From SZUA-36 sp963801195 (GTDB taxonomy: Bacteria; Pseudomonadota; Gammaproteobacteria; Xanthomonadales; SZUA-36), in assembly GCA_963801195.1 (NCBI GenBank), contig CAWDDX010000004.1:99892-163891 (forward strand): a stretch of 64,000 nt of DNA, in the 5' to 3' direction. The notes beneath the pieces were generated by a model. The model was not told the origin of the DNA, made no database searches, and saw only the letters and a program-made list of their open reading frames with translations. Positions within the stretch are counted from its first letter, which is position 1, and each line of letters starts with the position of its first letter. Below, in pieces: positions 52,355 through 61,603 of the stretch. The position numbers and the translations under genes are program-made.

Positions 52355-53703
52355 TACAGATGGGTCTGAAGCAGGCTGCCGACTTGCTCCAATGCGCCCC
52401 GCCGCAAACCGATGTGACATTTACCGGCGTCACCTCCGACAGCCGGCAAGTTGTACCGGGTATGTTGTTTGCCGCCTTGCCCGGCGAAAGCTTTGATGGT
52501 CACGACTACGTTCGCCAGGCCATGGACCGCGGTGCGGTCGCCGCCCTGGTAAGCCGCAGCGTGCCGGCAGACCTGCCGCAGCTTCAGGTTGGCGACGTGT
52601 TGCATGCGCTCGGCACCCTCGCCGGCCACTGGCGCTTACAGTGCCCGGCGAAAGTCGTTGGCATCACCGGCAGCAACGGTAAAACCACGGTCAAGGAAAT
52701 GGTTGCCAATATTCTCCGGCAGGCCGGCGAAGTGCTGGCGACCCGCGGCAACTACAACAATGAACTGGGTTTGCCGTTGACCGTGTTCCAGCTGAAAAAA
52801 ACACATGACTATGCGGTGCTCGAAATGGGCGCCAGCAAACCCGGCGACATCGCTTACCTGGCCGCTATCGCTAGGCCGGACGTGGGACTGATCACCAATA
52901 TCGGCCCGGCGCACCTGCAGGGGTTTATCAGCGTCGAGGGCGTGGCCCGCGCCAAGGGCGAGATGTTCGCCGCGTTAACCGCCCAGGGCACCGCGGTGAT
53001 CAATGCGGCCGAACCCTGGGTAGATCTGTGGCTTGAGACCAACCAGGCCGGCAGGGTTTTCTATTTTAATGGTCATGGCAAGGAACATATCCAGGCACAC
53101 GATGTTGGAGACGAAGTCGTGGTCAACACACCGGTCGGCAATTTTTCGCTGCAGTTACCCCTGCCCGGGCTGCACAACCTGACCAACGCGTTGGCCGCGA
53201 CTGCCGTCTGCCTGGCCCTGGACATACCGCTTGCCCTGATCAGGAGCGGTCTGGAAAGCGTCAGCCCGGTGCCCGGCCGGCTCAGTCTCAAGCAGGCGAG
53301 CAGGGGCTGGACCGTGATCGACGACACCTACAACGCCAACCCCGCCTCGCTATACGCCGCCTTGCAGGTACTTGCCAGCCAGGGCGGTGAACCGTGGCTG
53401 GTCATGGGTGACATGAAGGAACTGGGCAGCGACAGCCGCAAGATGCACGCGGAACTGGGCGACGCGGCGCGTTTCTTCGGGGTCAAGCGCCTGTTTGCAC
53501 TGGGTGACGCGACCGTGGCGGCCGTCGATGCCTTCGGTGACAACGCCGTGCATTTCAGCAGCAGGGAAGGCCTGATCGACGCCCTGGTTACCGAGCTCAG
53601 ACCCGGCGTAACCTGCCTGGTCAAGGGTTCCCGCTCGATGGGTATGGAACACGTCGTGCAGGCGATATCCAACGGACAGGACCTCAAGGAGGCAAACGGC
53701 TGA
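52351..53703 (+). CDS. murF: UDP-MurNAc-pentapeptide synthetase MurF
   Basis: A 450-residue Mur ligase with 'FTGVTSDSRQVVPGMLFAAL', the ATP loop 'GITGSNGKTTVKEM', 'NYNNELGLPLTVF' and 'DDTYNANPASLYAAL'. It adds D-Ala-D-Ala to the tripeptide. ATG 52351 overlaps the murE stop; its own stop overlaps mraY by one base. Confidence 0.96.
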   Translation: MIQMGLKQAADLLQCAPPQTDVTFTGVTSDSRQVVPGMLFAALPGESFDGHDYVRQAMDRGAVAALVSRSVPADLPQLQVGDVLHALGTLAGHWRLQCPAKVVGITGSNGKTTVKEMVANILRQAGEVLATRGNYNNELGLPLTVFQLKKTHDYAVLEMGASKPGDIAYLAAIARPDVGLITNIGPAHLQGFISVEGVARAKGEMFAALTAQGTAVINAAEPWVDLWLETNQAGRVFYFNGHGKEHIQAHDVGDEVVVNTPVGNFSLQLPLPGLHNLTNALAATAVCLALDIPLALIRSGLESVSPVPGRLSLKQASRGWTVIDDTYNANPASLYAALQVLASQGGEPWLVMGDMKELGSDSRKMHAELGDAARFFGVKRLFALGDATVAAVDAFGDNAVHFSSREGLIDALVTELRPGVTCLVKGSRSMGMEHVVQAISNGQDLKEANG

Positions 53704-54785
53704 TGCTGCTGGAACTGTTCACATGGCTGGCCACCGTCAACCCGGACTTCAACGTCTTCGCCTACATCACCCTGCGCGGTATTCTCGGCGCCCTGACCGC
53801 GCTGGCGATCTCGCTGGTGCTGGGCCCGTCCTTTATCCGCCGGCTGGTCAGGAAGCAGGTGGGCCAGCCGATCAGGAAACTGGGTCCGGAGTCACATTTT
53901 TCGAAGGCCGGCACACCGACCATGGGTGGCGCGCTGATCCTGTTTTCCATCGTCGTTTCCACCCTGTTGTGGTCGGACCTGAGCAACCGCTACATCTGGA
54001 CGGTATTGCTGGTAACCCTGTCATTCGGCGTGATCGGCTGGGTTGACGATTACAAAAAACTGGTGCTGCAGGATTCCGCCGGCCTGGCGGGACGCTGGAA
54101 GTACCTGTTTCAATCGATCATCGGCCTTGCCGCCGCCGTCTACCTGTATTCGACCTCGGTGTCACCGGCGGAAACCGACCTGATCGTGCCGTTCTTCAAG
54201 GATGTGGTTATTCCGTTGGGGCTGGGCTACGTTTTTGTAACCTACTTTTTTATCGTCGGCTATTCCAATGCGGTCAACCTGACCGACGGACTCGACGGCC
54301 TGGCGATCATGCCGGCCGTTTTCCTGGCCGTGGCGCTGGGCATATTCGCCTACGTCACCGGCCACTCGGTATTTTCAGAATACCTGGCCATCCCCTATAT
54401 TGCCGGCGCCGGCGAGTTGACCGTCTTTTGCGGTGCGCTGGCGGGAGCCGGGCTGGGTTTCCTGTGGTTCAACACCTACCCGGCGCAGGTTTTCATGGGT
54501 GATATCGGCGCGCTCGCCATGGGTGCGGCACTCGGGCTCATCGCGGTTATCGTGCGCCAGGAACTGGTGTTTACACTGATGGCAGGCGTGTTTGTCATGG
54601 AGACGCTGTCGGTCATTTTGCAGGTGGCCTCATTCAAGCTGACCGGCCGCCGCATATTCCGCATGGCGCCGATCCACCATCACTTTGAACTCAAGGGCTG
54701 GCCGGAACCGCGCGTTATCGTACGTTTCTGGATTATCTCGGTCATCCTGGTGCTGACCGGGCTCGCGACCCTGAAGATCAGATGA
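53703..54785 (+). CDS. mraY: Phospho-N-acetylmuramoyl-pentapeptide transferase MraY
   Basis: A 360-residue polytopic enzyme making lipid I. Motifs: 'FSKAGTPTMGGALI', 'GWVDDYKKL' (catalytic Asp pair), 'NAVNLTDGLDGLAI' and 'RIFRMAPIHHHFELKGW'. It ends at 54785 and ftsW begins at 54782, so the murD gene usually found between them is missing. Confidence 0.96.
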   Translation: MLLELFTWLATVNPDFNVFAYITLRGILGALTALAISLVLGPSFIRRLVRKQVGQPIRKLGPESHFSKAGTPTMGGALILFSIVVSTLLWSDLSNRYIWTVLLVTLSFGVIGWVDDYKKLVLQDSAGLAGRWKYLFQSIIGLAAAVYLYSTSVSPAETDLIVPFFKDVVIPLGLGYVFVTYFFIVGYSNAVNLTDGLDGLAIMPAVFLAVALGIFAYVTGHSVFSEYLAIPYIAGAGELTVFCGALAGAGLGFLWFNTYPAQVFMGDIGALAMGAALGLIAVIVRQELVFTLMAGVFVMETLSVILQVASFKLTGRRIFRMAPIHHHFELKGWPEPRVIVRFWIISVILVLTGLATLKIR

Positions 54786-55981
54786 AAAAGCAGACCACCC
54801 AATACCAGGCCTCGCGCAGTTCACGTCTGAACCGGACGGTGAAGGTGGACGCCTGGTTGCTGGTGCCGGTGTTGCTGCTGGTTGCCGCGGGCCTGGTGAT
54901 GGTCGGCTCCTCGTCGATTGCGATCGCTGAGAGTCACGGTGTGGCCACGTACTATTACACCTTGCGGCACCTGGTCTACGTCGTGCTGGGCCTTATGCTG
55001 GCCTCGGTTTTCCGCTCGGTGCCGATTGATTTCCTGGAACGCATCAGCCGGCCGTTAATGGGCTTGTCGGTGGTCTTGCTGCTGCTGGTGTTTATCCCCG
55101 GTATCGGCCGCAGCGTCAATGGCAGCGCGCGCTGGATCACACTCGGGTTTGTAAATTTCCAGGTGGTTGAAGCGGTCAAGGTCATGGTGATCATCTACAT
55201 GGCCGGCTACCTGGCGCGCAAGGCGGACATGGTCAAAATCAGGTTTTTCGACACGCTCAAGCCGCTGGTGCTCGCGGCCATGCTGACCGGCATATTGCTG
55301 ATCCAGCCCGATATGGGCAGCGCCGCGGTCATCACCGCCATCGTCGGCGGCATGGTGTGGCTGGCCGGTGCGGCCTGGCGGCACATCATCGTACTGGGGA
55401 TGGCGGCGTTGCCGGTCTTCGGCTTCGCGGCGATGGAACCTTACCGCCTGCGTCGGATCGTCAGTTTCATGAATCCGTGGGCGGACCCGTATGACAGCGG
55501 TTTCCAGTTGACGCAGGCGCTTATCGCGGTAGGCCGCGGCGAGGTATTCGGCGTGGGACTCGGCGCCAGTATCCAGAAACTGTTCTACCTGCCCGAAGCG
55601 CATACCGATTTCATTTTCGCCGTGCTGGCCGAGGAATTTGGCCTGCTGGGCGTAATCTTCATCCTTTCGCTGTTCATGCTGCTGGTCTCACGCATCATGA
55701 TCATCGGCCTGATGGCGCACCGCATGGAACGGCCGTTCGCGGGCAATGTCGCGTTTGGCATCGGTCTGTGGATCGGTCTGCAGGCGCTGGTCAGCATGGG
55801 CGTCAATCTCGGCGTGCTGCCCACCAAGGGGCTGACCTTGCCATTGATCAGCTCGGGCGGCAGCAGTGTGCTGATGACGTTCCTCGCACTGGGCATCGTA
55901 TTCAGAATCCGTTACGAACTCGACCGCGATGCGCCATTCAATATCGCCAAGACGCCAAACCTCGCCGGGGCGCGCCGATGA
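54782..55981 (+). CDS. ftsW: Septal peptidoglycan glycosyltransferase FtsW
   Basis: A 399-residue SEDS protein with ten predicted membrane segments and the conserved 'QPDMGSAAVI', 'PYRLRRIVSFMNPWADP', 'LPEAHTDFIFAVLAEEFGL' and 'PTKGLTLPLISSGGSS' blocks. FtsW polymerises lipid II at the septum with FtsI. The ATG directly overlaps the mraY stop. Confidence 0.96.
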   Translation: MKKQTTQYQASRSSRLNRTVKVDAWLLVPVLLLVAAGLVMVGSSSIAIAESHGVATYYYTLRHLVYVVLGLMLASVFRSVPIDFLERISRPLMGLSVVLLLLVFIPGIGRSVNGSARWITLGFVNFQVVEAVKVMVIIYMAGYLARKADMVKIRFFDTLKPLVLAAMLTGILLIQPDMGSAAVITAIVGGMVWLAGAAWRHIIVLGMAALPVFGFAAMEPYRLRRIVSFMNPWADPYDSGFQLTQALIAVGRGEVFGVGLGASIQKLFYLPEAHTDFIFAVLAEEFGLLGVIFILSLFMLLVSRIMIIGLMAHRMERPFAGNVAFGIGLWIGLQALVSMGVNLGVLPTKGLTLPLISSGGSSVLMTFLALGIVFRIRYELDRDAPFNIAKTPNLAGARR

Positions 55982-57090
55982 ACCGGGCGGCCAACATGGG
56001 GGGGCATATGGCTGGAAGGGGTGTGTTGATCATGGCGGGCGGCACCGGCGGACACATATTCCCCGGGCTCGCGGTCGCCGAAGTTTTAAAAACACAGAAT
56101 GTGCCGGTACGCTGGCTGGGCGCCGAGGGCGGTATGGAAACACGTACTGTACCGGCGGCAGGAATTGCCCTCGACGTCGTCGCCATTACCGGTCTGCGTG
56201 GCAAGGGTGTTATGCGCTGGGTGCGTATGCCGTTGATGTTAATGCGCGCTGTGCGCCAGGCGCGGCGACTGCTGGATGCGAACCGTCCCGGTTGCGCCGT
56301 CAGCTTTGGCGGTTATGCAGCGGCGCCCGGCGGTATCGCCGCCTGGACCAAGGGCATCCCCGTGCTGGTACATGAACAGAACCGGATCCCCGGGTTGACC
56401 AACCGCCTGCTGACCCGTTTTTCACGCAAAATTCTGCAGGGTTTCCCGGGTACGTTTCCGGCCAAAATGGCCGCGATTGACAGTGGTAACCCGGTGCGCC
56501 GCGAGGTGGCGGCGCTTGCCGATCCGCAAACCCGCATGGCGGGCCGTGAAGGTCCGATCAAAATATTGATCACCGGCGGCAGCCAGGGCGCCCAGGTGCT
56601 GAACCGGGTGGTGCCGGCGGCGCTGCAGCTGTTGTATTCGAAAGTCGGCATGGAGATTCGACACCAGGCCGGCGCGAAACGCGTGGACGAGGCGGTTGAG
56701 GCCTACGCGGCTGCGGGTATCAAAGCTGAAATCACACCGTTTATCGGTGACATGGCGGAAGCCTACGCATGGGCTGACCTGGTGATCTGCAGGTCGGGCG
56801 CACTCACGGTCGCTGAACTTGCCGCGGCCGGTGTCGCCTCCGTGCTGGTGCCGTTTGCCTATGCGGTCGATGATCACCAGACGCGCAATGCCGAATACCT
56901 GGCCGATGCCGGGGCCGCGGTCATCCTGGCGCAGTCAACGCTCGACGCGCAGACACTGACGACGGCCCTGGAACCGCTGCTTTCAGACCGCGGGATGTTG
57001 CTCTCAATGGCCATCGCGGCGCGGCGTATGGCATTGCCGGACGCGGCCGAAAAGGTCGTAGACGCCTGCCGTGAATGGGTGGCGTCATGA
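55978..57090 (+). CDS. murG: UDP-GlcNAc transferase MurG
   Basis: A 370-residue GT28 enzyme forming lipid II at the inner face of the membrane. Motifs: 'IMAGGTGGHIFPGLAVAE', 'SFGGYAAAPGG', 'VHEQNRIPGLTNR', 'ITGGSQGAQVLNR' and 'ICRSGALTVAELAAAG'. ATG 55978 overlaps the ftsW stop; a far-upstream frame extension inside ftsW is not real. Confidence 0.96.
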   Translation: MNRAANMGGHMAGRGVLIMAGGTGGHIFPGLAVAEVLKTQNVPVRWLGAEGGMETRTVPAAGIALDVVAITGLRGKGVMRWVRMPLMLMRAVRQARRLLDANRPGCAVSFGGYAAAPGGIAAWTKGIPVLVHEQNRIPGLTNRLLTRFSRKILQGFPGTFPAKMAAIDSGNPVRREVAALADPQTRMAGREGPIKILITGGSQGAQVLNRVVPAALQLLYSKVGMEIRHQAGAKRVDEAVEAYAAAGIKAEITPFIGDMAEAYAWADLVICRSGALTVAELAAAGVASVLVPFAYAVDDHQTRNAEYLADAGAAVILAQSTLDAQTLTTALEPLLSDRGMLLSMAIAARRMALPDAAEKVVDACREWVAS

Positions 57091-58535
57091 ATGGCGGCAT
57101 CATGAACAGTGGCAGCGGCCACCTGCGTCCGATGCGCCGCATCAAGCGGGTACATTTTGTCGGTATCGGCGGCGCCGGTATGAACGGCATCGCCGAAGTG
57201 CTTGTCAACCAGGGTTTCGAAGTGAGTGGGTCTGACCTGCAGGAGACCAGGACAACAGCACGTCTCAGGGACATGGGGGCGAAAGTCTTCATCGGGCATG
57301 ACGCCGCACACATGGAAGGTGTTGACGTGCTGGTTGTCTCCACGGCCGTACCTGAGGGTAACCCGGAAGTGGAAGCGGCCCGGAAACTCAGGATACCCGT
57401 CGTCCCCAGGGCGCAGATGCTGGCGGAACTGATGCGTTTCAAACGCGGTATCGCGGTCGCCGGCACCCATGGTAAAACCACCACGACCAGCCTGACGGCC
57501 AGCCTGCTGGCCGAGGCCGGGCTCGACCCGACCTTCGTCATCGGCGGCGTGGTCAATGCCTGGGGCAGCAATGCGAGGCTGGGCCAGGGTGAGTATCTGC
57601 TGGCGGAAGCGGACGAGAGCGACGGGTCATTCCTGTTGCTGCAACCGATTATCGCGCTGGTGACCAACATCGACCGCGACCATTTGGACAGTTACAAAAA
57701 CAGTTTCGAAAACCTCAACAAGGCTTTCGTCGAGTTTCTCCATCACCTGCCGTTTTACGGCGCCGCGATCCTGTGTATCGATGATCCGCAGGTAAAAGCG
57801 CTGATACCGCAGATGAGCCGCGCCGTGGTCACCTTCGGCCTGTCGGAGTACGCCGATATACGCGCCACCGATATCCGCCAGCAAGGCCGCGACATGTCTT
57901 TTAACGTGCATCTGCCGCAGGCGTCAGAACCCGTCGAGGTGTGTATCAACCTGCCGGGTCTGCACAACGTGCGCAATGCGCTGGGCGCGATTGCCGTGGC
58001 CTGGGAAATCGGTATCGACATCGCTGCCGTGGTCGGTTGCCTGCGTGAATTCAAAGGCGTTGGCCGGCGTTTTGCCGAAGTCGGCGATCTGCCGTTTGGC
58101 AGGGGACAGGCCCACGTCATCGAAGACTACGGTCACCACCCCTCGGAACTCGAGGCGACCATCGCAGCGGCCCGCCAGGGCTGGCCCCAGAAGCGTCTCG
58201 TGGCCGTTTTCCAGCCACACCGTTACACACGTACCGCCAACCTGTTCGATGAGTTCAGCCGCGTCCTGTCGCAGGCGGACATCGTCGTGCTGACCGACAT
58301 CTACGCGGCGGGTGAAGCCGCTATCGAAGGCATCGACAGCGCCGCGTTGTGCAAGTCGATCCGTACGCGGGGCAAGGTTGACCCGGTGCTGGTGCACGAC
58401 GTGCGGGAACTGAGAACGTCCCTGCCGGCGCTGCTCAAAGACGGCGACCTGGTATTGCTGCTGGGCGCCGGCAATATCGAACAGGTGGCAGCACAATTGC
58501 GCGACGCCGGCTTCAAACGGGAGCAGGCGGCATGA
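57087..58535 (+). CDS. murC: UDP-MurNAc-L-alanine ligase MurC
   Basis: About 482 residues with 'VHFVGIGGAGMNGIAEVL', ATP loop 'GTHGKTTTTSL', 'EADESDGSF' and 'YGHHPSELEATI'. It attaches L-Ala to UDP-MurNAc. ATG 57087 overlaps the murG stop in an ATGA arrangement. murB, often the next gene in gammaproteobacteria, is absent; ddl follows with a 4-bp overlap. Confidence 0.95.
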   Translation: MNGGIMNSGSGHLRPMRRIKRVHFVGIGGAGMNGIAEVLVNQGFEVSGSDLQETRTTARLRDMGAKVFIGHDAAHMEGVDVLVVSTAVPEGNPEVEAARKLRIPVVPRAQMLAELMRFKRGIAVAGTHGKTTTTSLTASLLAEAGLDPTFVIGGVVNAWGSNARLGQGEYLLAEADESDGSFLLLQPIIALVTNIDRDHLDSYKNSFENLNKAFVEFLHHLPFYGAAILCIDDPQVKALIPQMSRAVVTFGLSEYADIRATDIRQQGRDMSFNVHLPQASEPVEVCINLPGLHNVRNALGAIAVAWEIGIDIAAVVGCLREFKGVGRRFAEVGDLPFGRGQAHVIEDYGHHPSELEATIAAARQGWPQKRLVAVFQPHRYTRTANLFDEFSRVLSQADIVVLTDIYAAGEAAIEGIDSAALCKSIRTRGKVDPVLVHDVRELRTSLPALLKDGDLVLLLGAGNIEQVAAQLRDAGFKREQAA

Positions 58536-59473
58536 ACCCGATCCCGGCCCTGAAAACCACGCACCCGGCCAGCTTCGGCCATGTCGGGCTCTTGGTGGGC
58601 GGGGAAAGCGCCGAGCGCGAGGTATCGCTCAATGGTGGACGCGCGGTCTTTGCGGCCCTGCAAAGAAATGGCATCAGTGCGGAACTGTTTGACGGCAGCG
58701 CCGCGCTGTTTGAAGCCATCAAGGTGGGCCGCATCGACCGTGTGTTTAACCTGATGCACGGCCCGGGTGGTGAAGACGGCGCGATCCAGGGCGCGCTGGA
58801 TTTGATGAAGGTGCCGATCACCGGAACCGGCTTGCTGGGCTCGGCCCTGAGCATGGATAAAGTCCATTCGAAGTGGATATGGGAACAACAGGGTATCAAT
58901 ACACCGCCGTTTGCCCTGTTGAGGCAAGGCGCCGGCCCGGCGGATGAATTTATAGCGACGTGGGGACTGCCGCTGTTTGTAAAACCTGCCGGGCTGGGTT
59001 CCAGTATCGGCATTTCCAAGGTCCAAAATTTCGATGACCTGCCCGCCGCGATTGAGCTGGCGCGCGCCTACGACAAAAACGTGATCGTTGAACCCGCGAT
59101 CAGAGGCAATGAATACTTTGCCGGTGTCATCGGCGACCTGGTGCTGCCGCTGATCCATATCGAGACACCGCGCAGCTTCTACGATTACACCGCCAAGTAC
59201 GAATCTGACGATACCCGCTATTTTTGCCCGTGCGGCCTGCCCCCAGAGGTCGAGGCGGAACTGCAGAAACTGGCGCTCGAGGCGTTCCGCGCACTGGAGT
59301 GTTCGGGCTGGGGCCGGGTGGATTTCATCGTCGACGAATCCGGCAAAGCCTGGTTCCTCGAGGCCAACACGACCCCCGGCATGACCGATCACAGCCTGGT
59401 GCCGCAGGCGGCGGCGCAAATTGGCATCGACTTTGACGAACTGGTCTGGCGCATCCTGGAGAGCAGCTTGTGA
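58532..59473 (+). CDS. ddl: D-alanine--D-alanine ligase
   Basis: A 313-residue ATP-grasp ligase with 'VGLLVGGESAEREVSLNGG', 'VFNLMHGPGGEDGAIQGALD', 'FVKPAGLGSSIGISKV' and 'FLEANTTPGMTDHSLVP'. It supplies D-Ala-D-Ala to MurF. Location between murC and ftsQ marks it as the DdlB type. Confidence 0.95.
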   Translation: MNPIPALKTTHPASFGHVGLLVGGESAEREVSLNGGRAVFAALQRNGISAELFDGSAALFEAIKVGRIDRVFNLMHGPGGEDGAIQGALDLMKVPITGTGLLGSALSMDKVHSKWIWEQQGINTPPFALLRQGAGPADEFIATWGLPLFVKPAGLGSSIGISKVQNFDDLPAAIELARAYDKNVIVEPAIRGNEYFAGVIGDLVLPLIHIETPRSFYDYTAKYESDDTRYFCPCGLPPEVEAELQKLALEAFRALECSGWGRVDFIVDESGKAWFLEANTTPGMTDHSLVPQAAAQIGIDFDELVWRILESSL

Positions 59474-60243
59474 GCGCCGCGGACACACAGGCATTTCGCC
59501 ACGGGAGCCGGGGTTTCGGCACCGGCGTGGTGTTTGTCATGCTGCTGTTCGTGGTGGCCGTCGCGGGCACGGTGTGGGTTTACAACGGCATGATCGCACA
59601 GGAACGCTGGCCGATTCGCTGGCTCGAGATCGACGGGCCGTTTGAACGCGTCAGCGCCGAACAGGTACGCGCCAGGCTGGCGCCGCTGGTGAGCGGCAGT
59701 TTTTTCACCGTCAACACGCGCGTGATGCGTGAGACGGCGAGCGAGATGCCGTGGGTCGCGAGTGTGAGCGTGCAGAAAACCTGGCCGGATACGGTGCAGG
59801 TGACGATCCACGAATATACCCCGGTGGTTCACTGGGTGGATGATTACCTGCTGGATGCCAGCGGGCAGCCGTTCAGCGTGCCATCGGCCAAGGAAATACA
59901 GGGCTTGCCGTGGCTCGAAAGCACACCGGGCCAGCTCGAGGTGGTGTTTGAAAACTGGAAAAAATTTGACGACAAACTGGTGCTGATCGGCCAGCAGGTC
60001 GACCGTCTGACGCTGGATGCGCGTGGCTCCTGGTCGGCGCGTCTGAGCGGTGGTACCGAGGTCAAGTTTGGCAAGGGCGATATCTTCAGTAGCCTGGATA
60101 CGCTGGTCTCGACCTGGGCCGGCCTGATGCAGGGGCAATCACTGCCGCCTGTCAGTATTGATCTCAGGTACACCAACGGCTTTGCCGTGTTGTGGTCACA
60201 AAACATAGACGTAATTGCGGGGGATTATGGCGAAAAAAGCTGA
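59470..60243 (+). CDS. ftsQ: Cell division protein FtsQ
   Basis: A 257-residue bitopic protein with a membrane helix (about 17-36), a POTRA domain ('IRWLEIDGPFERVSAEQVRARLAPL') and an FtsQ beta domain ('MPWVASVSVQKTWPDTVQVTI', 'DRLTLDARGSWSARLSGG'). It anchors FtsB and FtsL. The start is GTG 59470, overlapping ddl; the stop lies inside ftsA. Confidence 0.93.
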   Translation: MSAADTQAFRHGSRGFGTGVVFVMLLFVVAVAGTVWVYNGMIAQERWPIRWLEIDGPFERVSAEQVRARLAPLVSGSFFTVNTRVMRETASEMPWVASVSVQKTWPDTVQVTIHEYTPVVHWVDDYLLDASGQPFSVPSAKEIQGLPWLESTPGQLEVVFENWKKFDDKLVLIGQQVDRLTLDARGSWSARLSGGTEVKFGKGDIFSSLDTLVSTWAGLMQGQSLPPVSIDLRYTNGFAVLWSQNIDVIAGDYGEKS

Positions 60244-61456
60244 AAAGTCACTGGTCGTCGGACTGGACATCGGAACATCCAAGATCGTCGCCATTGTCGG
60301 CGAACTACAGGCTGACGGCTCGGTGGAGGTGATCGGGCTGGGGTCCCACCCTTCACGCGGCCTGAGACGCGGTGTGGTGGTGGACATGACCTCGACCGAG
60401 CAGGCGATACAGCGCGCGGTGGAAGAAGCGGAATTGATGGCGGGCTGTGAAATTCATTCCGTCTTTGCGGGCATCTCCGGTAACCACATCCGCAGCATGA
60501 ACTCTGATGGCACGGTAGCAATCAAGGACAGGGAAGTCTCCGAGGGGGATGTTGAACGTGTTCTGGAAGCTGCCCGCGCGGTGCCGGTGGCGGCCGATCA
60601 GAAAATCCTGCACGTGCTGCCGCAGGAGTACGTACTGGACAACCAGGACGGCATCCGCCAGCCCATCGGCATGGCCGGTGTGCGCCTCGAAGCGCATGTA
60701 CACGTGGTGACCGCGGCGCTGAGCGCCACGCAAAACCTCAACAAGTGCGTGGCCCGTTGCGGCCTCACCGTCGACGAACTGATCATGCAACCGCTGGCGG
60801 CCAGTTATGCCGCTTTGAGCGAAGACGAGAAAGCGCTGGGCGTGTGCCTGGTGGATATCGGCGCCGGCACCACCGATATCGCGGTGTTTTCGGACGGCGC
60901 CATCCGCCACACGGCCTGTATTCCGATCGCCGGTGACCAGGTGACCAACGACATCGCGGTCGCCTTGCGCACACCCACGCAGCACGCGGAGGACATCAAG
61001 ATCAAGTACGCCTGCGCGCTGGAACAACTCGCGGGCAGCGATGAAAGCATCCGCGTGCCGAGCGTCGGCGACCGCACATCGAGGCAATTGGCGCGGCAGA
61101 CCCTGGCACAGGTTGTCGAGGCGCGTTACCGCGAACTCTACACGTTGATCCTCAGCGAACTGAGACGCAGCGGTTATGAAAGCGTGGTGGCCTCGGGCAT
61201 GGTACTCACCGGCGGCGCCGCGAAGATGGAAGGTGCGGTGGACCTGGCGGAGGAGATCTTCCACATGCCGGTCAGGCTGGCCACACCACAATACGTCACC
61301 GGCCTGTCGGACGTGGTTTCAAACCCGGTGCATGCGACCGGTGTCGGCCTGCTGCTGTACGGCAGCCAGGCGGACAGCAACCGCAAATCGTCGACCACGG
61401 GTGGTGGTGACTCGTTGATCGAGCGAATAAAGAGTTGGTTCAGAGGTGAGTTTTAA
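60227..61456 (+). CDS. ftsA: Cell division protein FtsA
   Basis: A 409-residue actin-like protein with 'VVGLDIGTSKIVAIVG', the 1C domain region, 'VCLVDIGAGTTDIAVFSDG' and 'VLTGGAAKMEG'. The C-terminal 'IERIKSWFRGEF' is the amphipathic membrane-binding helix. It tethers FtsZ to the membrane. GGGGGA (60218-60223) points to ATG 60227, overlapping ftsQ by 17 nt. Confidence 0.96.
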   Translation: MAKKAEKSLVVGLDIGTSKIVAIVGELQADGSVEVIGLGSHPSRGLRRGVVVDMTSTEQAIQRAVEEAELMAGCEIHSVFAGISGNHIRSMNSDGTVAIKDREVSEGDVERVLEAARAVPVAADQKILHVLPQEYVLDNQDGIRQPIGMAGVRLEAHVHVVTAALSATQNLNKCVARCGLTVDELIMQPLAASYAALSEDEKALGVCLVDIGAGTTDIAVFSDGAIRHTACIPIAGDQVTNDIAVALRTPTQHAEDIKIKYACALEQLAGSDESIRVPSVGDRTSRQLARQTLAQVVEARYRELYTLILSELRRSGYESVVASGMVLTGGAAKMEGAVDLAEEIFHMPVRLATPQYVTGLSDVVSNPVHATGVGLLLYGSQADSNRKSSTTGGGDSLIERIKSWFRGEF

Positions 61457-61603
61457 GCGGGGAGGGGCATCAACCCGACCCATGAATTTTAATTTTAAAA
61501 GGCATTCGTGAAGACTGATCGTGATTTGAATAACAGAGCCGCCCGTAAGGCGGCCAATCGGGAATAACGAATAATTTAACGGCGAGCGAGAGGAGATATA
61601 ACA

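Noticed and set aside
51095..52420. 441-residue open frame on the minus strand
   Set aside because: It lies entirely opposite murE/murF in high-GC sequence and shows no recognisable domain; it is a shadow of real genes.
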